From Bacillus cereus group sp. RP43 (lineage in GTDB: Bacteria > Bacillota > Bacilli > Bacillales > Bacillaceae_G), in contig NZ_JARVHQ010000001.1 in NCBI RefSeq assembly GCF_040459645.1, forward strand, positions 2,542,001 to 2,606,000: a stretch of DNA of 64,000 bases. Direction: 5' to 3'. The position numbers and the translations under genes were made by a program. Positions 36,544-44,943 of this stretch are shown here, piece by piece. Below the pieces are notes generated by a model. It ran no database searches. It was not told the DNA's origin and saw nothing but the letters and a program-made list of their open reading frames with translations. Position 1 is the stretch's first letter. The number at the start of each line of letters is the position of its first letter.

Positions 36544-36600
36544 AATAGTTAAAATGAGACATGCATACATTGAAAATGTTTTACATAGAGTATGTATGTG

Positions 36601-36811
36601 TTATTTAAATTCGAAACGGAAGGGTGAAAACATCCCAATGATCAACTAATTCTATTTTTAAGAGATCTTCGTTAAAAAACGAAATATTCTTCTGAATAGG
36701 ATTAGTATGTACATTTATAGAAAAGGGATGTGTTTCGCACTGCGAAAAATATAGTCTTTTCATATGATTTGTGCTGCCTCCTGTTCAGAACATGAAATAG
36801 GAGGCTTTTTT
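36601..36811 (+). promoter_or_regulatory. Attenuator leader with M-I-N leader peptide, upstream of the MFS-vat operon
   Basis: ATG-ATC-AAC-TAA at 36638-36649 encodes M-I-N. Its stop overlaps segment 1 (ACTAATTCTATT, 36645-36656), complementary with one G-U pair to segment 2 (AATAGGATTAGT, 36695-36706). Segment 2 (GAATAGGA, 36694-36701) can instead pair with TCCTGTTC (36779-36786), which holds part of the terminator's 5' arm. The terminator GCCTCCT / AGGAGGC plus T6 (36776-36811) ends directly at the MFS start codon, and its 3' arm contains the ribosome site AGGAGG (36799-36804). It could therefore block both transcription and translation. Sequence and layout match the vmlR leader at 13112. 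Confidence 0.82.
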
Positions 36812-38095
36812 ATGTCGACGACTATAGAATCGAAACAAAATCATGGGGTATCACAAGTATTGAAAAACCGATTTGTACAGGGAATTCTTGCATCAGCATT
36901 ATTTTTACAAATAGGAATATGGGTTCGAAACTTTGCGGTATTATTGTATGTTATGGAAATGACGAAAGGTGATGCTTTCGCTATATCAATGATTTCAGTT
37001 GCTGAATTCGCCCCAATTTTTATTTTCTCATTCATTGGTGGAACTTTTGCTGATAGGTGGAAGCCGAAGAGGACAATGATATGGTGTGAAACGTTAAGTT
37101 CTATTTCAGTATTCGCTGTATTACTTACACTTATGTTTGGAACGTGGAAAATTGTGTTTTTTGTGACGCTAATCTCTGCAATCCTTTCGCAGTTTTCTCA
37201 ACCATCTGGAATGAAGTTGTTTAAACAACATTTATCGACGGAACAAATTCAATTAGCAATGTCTATATATCAAACGATTTTTGCGATATTTATGGTGTTA
37301 GGACCAATTCTCGGAACATTTATTTTTCATAGTTTTGGAATTTATATTTCAATTATCATAACAGGTATCGCGTTTTTACTTGCTGCAGGTGTATTGTTAT
37401 TTCTTCCGAAAGATCTTGAAAACGAAGCAGCAAAGAAAGATATTACTTTGTTACAGGAAATGAAGGATGGTATTAAGTACGTCAAAAAGAAAAAAGTATT
37501 AACCTTACTTGGTCTATGTTTTATGGCAGCAGGACTAGGTATAGGCTTAATTCAGCCACTAGGTATATTTATTGTGACTGAGCAGTTAGGGTTATCAAAA
37601 GAGAGTTTACAATGGTTACTAACAGTAAATGGCGCAGGGATGATTGTTGGTGGAGCTTTAGCGATGGTATTTGCGAAAAACGTTGCGCCGCAAAAAATGT
37701 TAATCGTAGGTATGCTAGGCCAGGCTATTGGAATTGGTATAATTGGTTACTCCACAAATTTATGGGTGACACTTACGGCGCAACTTTTTAGTGGGTTAGC
37801 TCTACCGTGTATTCAAATAGGTATTAATACACTTATTATACAAAATAGTGATACGGATTTTATTGGTAGAGTAAATGGCATTTTAAGTCCACTGTTCACC
37901 GGTTCAATGGTAGTAACGATGAGTATTGCTGGTTCATTAAAGGAGATGTTTTCGTTAAGTATGATGTACGAGGGGACGGCTCTACTATTTATTATTGGAT
38001 TATTGTTTATTTTACCTATATACAATTTAAAGCCAGTAATAGCAGTAGAAAGTGAAATGAACGGTAAAGGAAGTGCTGTGCAACATGAATCCTAA
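36812..38095 (+). CDS. MFS efflux transporter
   Basis: A 427-residue transporter of the major facilitator superfamily with 12 predicted helices. The loop 2-3 motif ([14 protein letters not shown]) is the MFS motif A. It resembles drug-efflux members such as the macrolide exporters of the MefA group (opening [31 protein letters not shown]). It overlaps the vat gene by 11 bases, so the two are one operon. The attenuator upstream implies induction by ribosome-targeting drugs. Start 36812 lies 7 bases after AGGAGG; a longer reading from 36764 would run through the terminator hairpin. Confidence 0.88.
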   Translation: MSTTIESKQNHGVSQVLKNRFVQGILASALFLQIGIWVRNFAVLLYVMEMTKGDAFAISMISVAEFAPIFIFSFIGGTFADRWKPKRTMIWCETLSSISVFAVLLTLMFGTWKIVFFVTLISAILSQFSQPSGMKLFKQHLSTEQIQLAMSIYQTIFAIFMVLGPILGTFIFHSFGIYISIIITGIAFLLAAGVLLFLPKDLENEAAKKDITLLQEMKDGIKYVKKKKVLTLLGLCFMAAGLGIGLIQPLGIFIVTEQLGLSKESLQWLLTVNGAGMIVGGALAMVFAKNVAPQKMLIVGMLGQAIGIGIIGYSTNLWVTLTAQLFSGLALPCIQIGINTLIIQNSDTDFIGRVNGILSPLFTGSMVVTMSIAGSLKEMFSLSMMYEGTALLFIIGLLFILPIYNLKPVIAVESEMNGKGSAVQHES

Positions 38096-38714
38096 TCCAA
38101 ATGTTAAATACCCAATTGAAGGAAATCAAAACGTTCATTTTATAAAAAATACAATAACGAAATCTAATATACTCGTTGGTGACTATTCTTATTATGATGC
38201 GAAACATGGGGAAACATTAGAAGATCGAGTATTATATCATTATGAATTTATCGGAGATCGTCTCTTCATTGGGAAGTTTTGCTGTATTGCATCTGGAGTT
38301 ACCTTTATTATGAACGGAGCAAATCATCGAATGGATGGATTTTCGGCGTATCCTTTTAATATTTTTGGCAATGGGTGGGAGAAGTTCACACCAGATTTGT
38401 CTGAATTACCGTATAAAGGAGATATAGTTGTAGGAAATGACGTTTGGATCGGTATGGATACAACGATTATGCCCGGAATTAAAATAGGAGATGGTGCAAT
38501 CATTGCAGCGAAATCTGTTGTGACTAAAGACGTCGCACCATATACAATTGTTGGTGGAAACCCTGCAAATAAAATAAAAGAGAGATTCTCAAATGAAATA
38601 ATAGAAGAATTATTACAAATTCAATGGTGGTATTTTGACATTGAAAAAATAACTGAAAATATCGATGCTATTGTACGAGGGAATATAGAATCATTAAGAA
38701 AGCTAAAAAGGTAA
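38085..38714 (+). CDS. vat: Vat-type streptogramin A O-acetyltransferase
   Basis: A 209-residue hexapeptide-repeat acyltransferase. It follows Vat enzymes along its length: [57 protein letters not shown] (catalytic His in NGANHRM), [25 protein letters not shown] and [24 protein letters not shown]. Vat transfers acetyl from acetyl-CoA to the hydroxyl of streptogramin A and inactivates it. This is the chromosomal xenobiotic-acetyltransferase type common in Bacillus. It is translationally coupled to the MFS gene (11-base overlap). VmlR at 13319 acts on the same drug class. Confidence 0.9.
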   Translation: MNPNPNVKYPIEGNQNVHFIKNTITKSNILVGDYSYYDAKHGETLEDRVLYHYEFIGDRLFIGKFCCIASGVTFIMNGANHRMDGFSAYPFNIFGNGWEKFTPDLSELPYKGDIVVGNDVWIGMDTTIMPGIKIGDGAIIAAKSVVTKDVAPYTIVGGNPANKIKERFSNEIIEELLQIQWWYFDIEKITENIDAIVRGNIESLRKLKR

Positions 38715-38787
38715 TAAAAAATAGATGACAAAGAGTATCATACCTCCGAATTTTGTTAATGATAATAGAACAAGGAGGTGTGATACT

Positions 38788-38943
38788 ATGGCACAAGACG
38801 TTTTATGTGAAGTAAACAACTGTAAATTTTGGGCTAACGGTAATAAATGTAGTGCAGATGCAATTTATGTAGTTAGTAATAAAGGGAAACAAGCATCTAC
38901 AACGGAAGAAACAGATTGCAAAACTTTCGATCCAGAATTGTAA
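38788..38943 (+). CDS. DUF1540 small Cys-rich protein
   Basis: A 51-residue protein with the spaced cysteines CEVNNCKFWANGNKC...C, the pattern of DUF1540, which probably binds a metal. AAGGAGGTG lies 8 bases ahead of the ATG at 38788. A longer reading from 38725 contains that ribosome site and is not used. Function unknown. Confidence 0.88.
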   Translation: MAQDVLCEVNNCKFWANGNKCSADAIYVVSNKGKQASTTEETDCKTFDPEL

Positions 38944-39044
38944 ATTTTTGAAGGGTAGCCAAATCGTGGTTGCCCTTTTATTAATACTAGTATTGATAAT
39001 AAATCTCATTTTCATTCATTGTTTTTAACTTTTCTTGTTATTTT

Positions 39045-39542
39045 TTATATTTTCTTCATAAGTGATGTAATCCAACGTAGTTCATGTTCAATACGTGATT
39101 TAGTAAATTCAACAACTTCTGTAATAAAAGGTGAGACAACATCAAGGGATTGGATGGCTGTAAGTTGTTTTTGAAGCACGTTTTGGCGCGTAGTTAAAAT
39201 TTCTATTCTAGCCTCGTAATCAAGTTTGTCGAAAAGCGCGATACGTACAAGGACCTCAGCATTGTTTGTCGCGATCTTTTCGGGGAATTCTCTTAACATT
39301 TCATAAAAAATTTCTTCTCCTGTTTCTGTTATATTGTACATATTTCGATTTGGTTTTCCGACTTGTTTCTGTACATTTTTCGTTATGGCTCCCATGTTTT
39401 CAAAACGTCGAAGAGAGGGGTAAAGCATGTTATGATTTAATTCAAAATTATTGCCTAACCGATTTTGAATATTTTTCTTTATTTCATAGCCATGTTTTGG
39501 CCCTGTTGTTAATTCTGCAAGTAATAAAATATCAACATACAT
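39045..39542 (-). CDS. PadR-family transcriptional regulator
   Basis: A 165-residue regulator. The N-terminal winged helix is typical of PadR (LLLAELTTGPKHGYEIKKNI, LYPSLRRFENMGAI, GKPNRNMYNITETGEE). A helical dimerisation half follows (from about residue 85). It is divergent from the P450 at 39684, with an ATGT-N7-ACAT inverted repeat between them (39597-39615), so it most likely represses that P450 and itself until a ligand appears. AGGAGG precedes the ATG. Confidence 0.9.
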   Translation of the reverse strand: MYVDILLLAELTTGPKHGYEIKKNIQNRLGNNFELNHNMLYPSLRRFENMGAITKNVQKQVGKPNRNMYNITETGEEIFYEMLREFPEKIATNNAEVLVRIALFDKLDYEARIEILTTRQNVLQKQLTAIQSLDVVSPFITEVVEFTKSRIEHELRWITSLMKKI

Positions 39543-39596
39543 AAAAAAGCCTCCTCATATATTTCTCAAGTTTTTATTTGAAAAGTTTCGCTATGT

Positions 39597-39615
39597 ATAT
39601 GTTAAAATAACATAT
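39597..39615. promoter_or_regulatory. Candidate PadR operator
   Basis: Perfect inverted repeat ATATGTTA-AAA-TAACATAT in the divergent padR/P450 intergenic region. It contains ATGT-N7-ACAT, close to the ATGT-N8-ACAT pattern of PadR sites. Confidence 0.6.
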
Positions 39616-39683
39616 GTTAGTTTATACAACTTTGAATTACCTACCTATCACTTTTATTGTAAAAGAAAAGGGAGGAAAGAACT

Positions 39684-40898
39684 ATGGCTTCACCTGAAAA
39701 TGTTATTTTAGTTCATGAAATTTCAAAGCTGAAAACAAAAGAAGAGCTGTGGAACCCGTATGGATGGTATCAATTTATGAGGGATAATCACCCGGTACAT
39801 TATGATGAAGAGCAGGATGTTTGGAATGTTTTTTTATATGAGGATGTAAATCGTGTTTTATCAGATTATCGCTTATTTTCAAGTAGAAGGGAGCGGAGAC
39901 AATTCGCAATCCCTCCTTTAGAAACTAGAATAAATATAAACTCTACAGATCCGCCAGAACACCGTAATGTACGTTCAATTGTTTCTAAAGCATTTACTCC
40001 AAGAAGTTTAGAACAGTGGAAACCACGTATACAAGCTATTGCAGACGAACTTGTAAAAAATATAAAAAAGTATGATGAAGTTAACATTGTTAATCAATTT
40101 GCTGCACCTTTACCTGTTACCGTTATATCAGATCTATTGGGAGTACCTACTACAGACCGTAAACAAATTAAAGAATGGTCTGATATTTTATTTATGCCGT
40201 ATAGTAAAGAAAAGTTTAATGATCTGGATGCCGAGAAAGGGATCGCATTAAATGAATTTAAAGCATATCTTTTACCGATCGTTCAAGAAAAAAGATATCA
40301 TTTAACCGATGATATTATTTCAGATTTAATACGAGCTGAATATGAAGGTGAAAGATTAACTGATGAAGAAATTGTAACTTTTTCATTAGGTTTATTAGCA
40401 GCTGGTAATGAAACGACTACAAATTTAATTATTAATAGTTTTTATTGCTTTTTAGTGGATTCACCTGGAATTTATCAAGAATTAAGAGAAGAACCTAAAT
40501 TAGTTGCAAAAGCGATTGAGGAAGTATTACGCTATCGCTTTCCTGTTACATTAGCTCGGAGGATTACAGAGGATACAAACATATTTGGTCCTTTAATGAA
40601 AAAGGATCAAATGATTGTTGCATGGGTTAGTGCAGCAAATTTAGATGAGCATAAATTCTCACATGCTTCTAAGTATAATTTACACCGCATAGGAAATGAA
40701 AAACATTTAACCTTTGGTAAAGGTCCGCACTTTTGCTTAGGGGCACCGCTTGCACGTTTAGAAGCTGAGATTGCATTAAGTACCTTTATAAATGCTTTTG
40801 AAAAAATAGAATTATCTTCATCTTTTTGTTTAGAAGAATGTATATTGGAAAATGAACAAACATTAAAATACTTACCTATTCGATTGGAAGCTAAATAA
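39684..40898 (+). CDS. Cytochrome P450, second copy
   Basis: A 404-residue soluble P450. The I-helix motif is AGNETT, ExxR is EEVLRYR, and the heme loop is FGKGPHFCLG with axial Cys near residue 351. It is clearly different from the P450 at 35308 (SRRERRQFAIPPLETRININ in the B region). It resembles CYP109/CYP106-like enzymes. The divergent PadR gene and the palindrome between them suggest substrate-responsive control. Substrate and redox partner not encoded nearby. GGGAGGAAAG precedes the ATG. Confidence 0.9.
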   Translation: MASPENVILVHEISKLKTKEELWNPYGWYQFMRDNHPVHYDEEQDVWNVFLYEDVNRVLSDYRLFSSRRERRQFAIPPLETRININSTDPPEHRNVRSIVSKAFTPRSLEQWKPRIQAIADELVKNIKKYDEVNIVNQFAAPLPVTVISDLLGVPTTDRKQIKEWSDILFMPYSKEKFNDLDAEKGIALNEFKAYLLPIVQEKRYHLTDDIISDLIRAEYEGERLTDEEIVTFSLGLLAAGNETTTNLIINSFYCFLVDSPGIYQELREEPKLVAKAIEEVLRYRFPVTLARRITEDTNIFGPLMKKDQMIVAWVSAANLDEHKFSHASKYNLHRIGNEKHLTFGKGPHFCLGAPLARLEAEIALSTFINAFEKIELSSSFCLEECILENEQTLKYLPIRLEAK

Positions 40899-40906
40899 AA
40901 CTCTTA

Positions 40907-40940
40907 ACAAGGTGCATACATTTGCATCTTGTTTTTTTGT
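40907..40940 (+). terminator. Terminator of the second P450
   Basis: Arms AACAAGGTGCA and TGCATCTTGTT (one G-U pair), then a T-run. Confidence 0.85.
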
Positions 40941-41010
40941 TTCTCAATTGTGAGTTCTCGATAATTACCTTAATATGGAATTGTATAAAACGTAGAGGAG
41001 GAGGATTCTT

Positions 41011-41589
41011 ATGTTGACTTGTAATGGAAGTAAATCATTTCAAAAGTTTATTAAAGGTGTTACAGATCTTATGGAAAATTGTTTATTTGAAGAAGAAATA
41101 GTGTGTGGCATTGAAAAGTTACTAGAAGAACTTTTAGAAAAGAAAACATGGCTTCCGTTAGATAAACAGAAGGCGAATTCGGCTCAATATGCACGACACT
41201 TACTGTATGAAGATCCGTTAAAACGTTTTGAAGTATTAGCTCTCGTATGGAAAGATGGACAATCTACACCATTACATGATCATGATGGCACATGGGGAGT
41301 AGAAGGCGTTTTTTCAGGAAGGATAATGGTGCAGAACTTTGTTCAAACGAAGCAGCTTGGAAATTCACTTTCTTATTTAAGACATACAGGAAATCTTTAT
41401 TTGGGAGAAGGCGAAACAGATAAAGTAATTCCACCAGCTGATTGTCATATCCTAGAAATGTCTGAAAATGAAAGCGTAATCACTATTCATATATACGGAA
41501 AACGTTTAGAAAAGTTTAAAGTATATATCCCAACAGAAGAAAAAAACGTATACAAGTGTGAGACAAAATATATTAGTTATAATTCATAG
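41011..41589 (+). CDS. Cysteine dioxygenase-like cupin protein
   Basis: A 192-residue cupin. The iron ligands of the cysteine dioxygenase family are recognisable: HDHDGTWGVEGVFSGRI supplies two His, and the third is in PPADCHILEMS. Family enzymes oxidise cysteine or other thiols (mercaptopropionate) to sulfinates. The typical sequence is altered around the first motif (PLHDHDGTWG), so the substrate may differ. GAGGAGGAGG precedes the ATG. Monocistronic. Confidence 0.85.
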   Translation: MLTCNGSKSFQKFIKGVTDLMENCLFEEEIVCGIEKLLEELLEKKTWLPLDKQKANSAQYARHLLYEDPLKRFEVLALVWKDGQSTPLHDHDGTWGVEGVFSGRIMVQNFVQTKQLGNSLSYLRHTGNLYLGEGETDKVIPPADCHILEMSENESVITIHIYGKRLEKFKVYIPTEEKNVYKCETKYISYNS

Positions 41590-41592
41590 CTT

Positions 41593-41641
41593 AAAATCCA
41601 AAGCTTTTCTTTAAAAAGAACAGTTTTGGATTTTATTTTTA
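41593..41641 (+). terminator. Terminator
   Basis: Arms AAAATCCAAA and TTTGGATTTT with a T-rich tail. Confidence 0.7.
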
Positions 41642-41766
41642 ATTATTTCTTGACCTGAAACGCTTTTCATAAATTATAAATAAGGAGTACTTCACGAGAT
41701 TCGTATGAAAACGATACCTTCTATTTAATAAAAACTCGTGTATTTATAGAAAGTGGTGAAGAAATA

Positions 41767-42618
41767 ATGAAATTAATCGCAATTGATCTAGATGGAACTC
41801 TTCTTTCAGGGAATAAAATGATTAGTAAAGAGAATGCAGAAGCAATTCGAAAATGTCAAGAAGCAGGCCATGTTGTAGCAATTTGTACAGGACGTTCTAT
41901 TGTGGATATTGAACGACTATTGTTAGAAGTTGATTTGGAGTGTCCGATTATCGCAGAAAATGGTGCACTTATATATAAAGATAAAAAAATGATGAAGAGA
42001 TATCCAATTCAAAATATGCAGGCACTTGAGATTGTAGAATATCTTGAAGAGAATGGCTTGTATTATCAGCTTTATACTAATAAAGGTGTGTACGTACCGG
42101 ATTATGGAGTAGAGAGTGTACGTAATGAAATCGAGTATGTGAAGAATGCAAAAGAAAATTTCGATTTGAAAGAGTTAGAAACGATTGCTGCATTATACCT
42201 TGAGCATACAGCATTTCATAGTACAGAAAGCTGTAAACCAATTGTAGAAATGGATATACATGTGCATAAACTTTTACCGTTTTCTTATGACATAGAGAAA
42301 TTAAAAAAATTAAAAGAAACGTTTCTGCATAATACAGATTTAGCTATTACATCTTCCTATTGGCATAATTTAGAGATTAATCATCGAGATGCTCAAAAAG
42401 GAAATGGATTATATACTTTAGCAGAACATCTTAATATTCCAGTTGAAAACACTGTAGCAATAGGCGATGGCTTTAACGATGTTTCTATGATGGAGAAAGC
42501 AAATATATCAATTGCAATGGGAAATGCAGTTGAAGAAATAAAAGCGATGTGTCAATACGAAACGTTAACAAATGAAGAACACGGTGTCGCACATGCTTTA
42601 TATAAATATGTAATGTAA
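41767..42618 (+). CDS. Cof-type HAD-IIB phosphatase
   Basis: A 283-residue phosphatase of the haloacid dehalogenase superfamily. Motif I is IAIDLDGTLLSG (nucleophile Asp8), motif II AICTGRS, motif III includes the DAQKGNGL lysine, and motif IV is AIGDGFNDVSMM. The cap domain (about 85-185) is of C2 type. Relatives such as YwpJ/YitU hydrolyse sugar phosphates, pyridoxal phosphate or flavin precursors. Substrate unknown. Confidence 0.9.
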   Translation: MKLIAIDLDGTLLSGNKMISKENAEAIRKCQEAGHVVAICTGRSIVDIERLLLEVDLECPIIAENGALIYKDKKMMKRYPIQNMQALEIVEYLEENGLYYQLYTNKGVYVPDYGVESVRNEIEYVKNAKENFDLKELETIAALYLEHTAFHSTESCKPIVEMDIHVHKLLPFSYDIEKLKKLKETFLHNTDLAITSSYWHNLEINHRDAQKGNGLYTLAEHLNIPVENTVAIGDGFNDVSMMEKANISIAMGNAVEEIKAMCQYETLTNEEHGVAHALYKYVM

Positions 42619-42619
42619 T

Positions 42620-42665
42620 AAAAAAAGAAAAAAAGAATCCAAATAGATTCTTTTTTTCTTTTTAT
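42620..42665 (+). terminator. Terminator of the HAD gene
   Basis: Arms AAAGAAAAAAAGAATC and GATTCTTTTTTTCTTT. Confidence 0.8.
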
Positions 42666-42971
42666 TAGGGGTAAGGTATTCTATGAGATTCATAGAAGCC
42701 TTATTACACCTCATTATATAGAATATATTGGAATAAATGTTTATATTTTTCATGGAATTTGTGAAATTTTTGTGAATTTTATGTTTATTGTATTTTTATA
42801 CTGCTACTATCAGCACGTAACACTCCCATATTATTTTCTGTTTTTAATTGAAAAATAGAATTTGTTCGAATAATTATTCTACAGCTATATACCTAGGAGC
42901 ACTTTCTTCGTATAATGAAGAAGTATGAATTTTGAATTTGTATAAATTTTACATATCGAGGTGAAAAAGGA
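42666..42971 (+). other. Upstream region of the PAS kinase
   Basis: No gene is seen. TTTGTTCGAATAATT near 42863 resembles a Spo0A box loosely, and TATAAT at about 42911 could be a -10. Both are weak suggestions. Confidence 0.3.
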
Positions 42972-44759
42972 ATGAATGCGCGGCTAATGGAACTTATTGA
43001 TGTGAGTACAATAGAAACCATGGCAGAACAATTTTATAAATTAACCAACATATCACATCAACTTCTTGATGCTGAAAATGAATGTATATTTTCATTTGGA
43101 ATTAATGAAATGAAAGTATGTAAACTTCCAAAAATTGAAATCCCCCTTTTCTTATACAATCAATATTTAGGATCTTTTGTTGTATGGTCCAAACGAAGCG
43201 AAATTTTCAATTGCCAAAAATATTTTGAAATGCTTTCTAACCTGATTATAACTGGGGTGAAAAAAGCAGTTCAAAGTAAAAATACATCGTTACGTTCTCG
43301 AAAAGAGGAAGAACTACATACGATCTTACAAAACATGCCTGTTATGGTTGATGCGCTTGACTATAATGGAGATTTTGTTTTGTGGAATCGAGAATGCGAG
43401 ATTGTAACAGGTTATACTGCTGAAGAAATAATTGGGAATCCAAACGCTCTTCAATTACTGTATCCTGACCATGATTATCGCCATCAAATACAAAATAAAT
43501 TTTTGACTCGTGGAAAAAATTTTAGAGATTGGGAAATGAGCTTAACATGTAAAAATGGAGAAATTAAAACGATAATGTGGTCCAATATATCAGAGCAGTT
43601 TCCTGTAACAGGATTTAGTTACTGGGCTGTTGGGGTAGATATTACACATTTAAAAGCGATAGAAGGGCAATTAAAACAACAAACCTCTGAATTAGAATTA
43701 ATTTTCAAAGCCTTACCAGATTTATGTTTTTTAACAGAAGATGATGGGACAATTATAGATTATAAAGCAGGATCTCCTACAAAATTTTACGTGCCCGCAG
43801 AAGCTTTTATGGGAAAAAAGTTTTACGAAATATTACCGTCTTCAGTAGCACAGCAATTTAAAGAAGCAATTCGCCAATTGAAAGAAGAAGGAACGAATGT
43901 AATTGTAGAATATCCTCTAACAATTAATGGAAGTATCGATTTCTTTGAAGCTAGATGTTTACCATTATTACAAGATAAAATTATGATCATTGTCCGCGAT
44001 ATTACAGAGCGGAAAAAGACAGAAGAATTGCTAAGTAAATCTGATACCCTTGCTGCAATTGGACAATTAGCAGCTGGTGTAGCTCATGAAGTGAGGAACC
44101 CGTTAACTGTAGTAAAAGGATTTATTCAACTATTTCAAATCAACAAAGAAGATCAAGAAAAATACTTTGACCTTATGATTTCTGAAATTGAGAGAATTGA
44201 AGCGATACTTCAAGAGTTTTTATCGATTGCTAAAACAGATGAAATCCCAACTGAAAAGAATAACATTTATCAAGTCTTTAAAAATGTTGTGTCTTTAATT
44301 AACACAAAAGCAATTATGATGAATATTCAAGTTGAGTTATTTGTAGGTTCCAATGAACCTATTATTGAATGCTCTGAAAATCAATTGAAACAAGTATTTA
44401 TTAATATTTTGCAAAATTCAATCGAGGCAATGCCAGATGGTGGGAAAATTTCTATTCACATGAAAGAAATGAATGAAGATGGAGTAATTATAGATGTAGT
44501 CGACGAAGGAATAGGAATACCCAAGGAAAGAATAAAAAGGTTGGGTGAACCTTTTTATAGTACGAAAGAAAAAGGTACTGGAATAGGATTGATGTTAAGT
44601 TATAAGATTATCGAAAGTCATCAAGGAACCATTAGTATTAAGAGTGATGTTGGTGTTGGGACAACGGTAACTATTTTTTTACCAAAAATTCAAAGTGAAA
44701 AATCTAAATCCAAGAGTAAGGATAGATGTGTAACGCTACGTTCTATTGCTAACTCTTAA
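42972..44759 (+). CDS. PAS-domain sensor histidine kinase (sporulation-kinase type)
   Basis: A 595-residue cytoplasmic kinase. An N-terminal sensor-like region (1-105) is followed by two PAS domains (about 115-235, with WNRECEIVTGYTAEEIIG; and about 240-355). The kinase core has H-box QLAAGVAHEVRNPLTVVKGFIQLF, N-box NILQNSIEAMPDGG, DVVDEGIGIP and GTGIGLMLSY. The H-box is of the phosphorelay KinA/KinE type that feeds Spo0F. No response regulator is adjacent. It likely reports a cytosolic or redox signal. GAGGTG precedes the ATG. A perfect 52-base palindromic terminator follows. Confidence 0.88.
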   Translation: MNARLMELIDVSTIETMAEQFYKLTNISHQLLDAENECIFSFGINEMKVCKLPKIEIPLFLYNQYLGSFVVWSKRSEIFNCQKYFEMLSNLIITGVKKAVQSKNTSLRSRKEEELHTILQNMPVMVDALDYNGDFVLWNRECEIVTGYTAEEIIGNPNALQLLYPDHDYRHQIQNKFLTRGKNFRDWEMSLTCKNGEIKTIMWSNISEQFPVTGFSYWAVGVDITHLKAIEGQLKQQTSELELIFKALPDLCFLTEDDGTIIDYKAGSPTKFYVPAEAFMGKKFYEILPSSVAQQFKEAIRQLKEEGTNVIVEYPLTINGSIDFFEARCLPLLQDKIMIIVRDITERKKTEELLSKSDTLAAIGQLAAGVAHEVRNPLTVVKGFIQLFQINKEDQEKYFDLMISEIERIEAILQEFLSIAKTDEIPTEKNNIYQVFKNVVSLINTKAIMMNIQVELFVGSNEPIIECSENQLKQVFINILQNSIEAMPDGGKISIHMKEMNEDGVIIDVVDEGIGIPKERIKRLGEPFYSTKEKGTGIGLMLSYKIIESHQGTISIKSDVGVGTTVTIFLPKIQSEKSKSKSKDRCVTLRSIANS

Positions 44760-44766
44760 TAAATTT

Positions 44767-44822
44767 AATAGGCGATAAGAAAGGGCTTAGTTAACTAAGC
44801 CCTTTCTTATCGCCTATTTTTA
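44767..44822. terminator. Perfect 26-base inverted repeat terminator
   Basis: From 44767 to 44818 the sequence is a perfect palindrome with no loop (arms begin AATAGGCGATAAG and end CTTATCGCCTATT), followed by T-runs. Confidence 0.9.
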
Positions 44823-44943
44823 TATTTAATTTAGTAAACTTTACCTTTTCTTAATTATTTTTTAAATTTCTATTAAGTTTTAAATATTATATTAATATTT
44901 ATATATTGTAATAAAAATTTAGTTGGAAGGAGATTATTACGAG

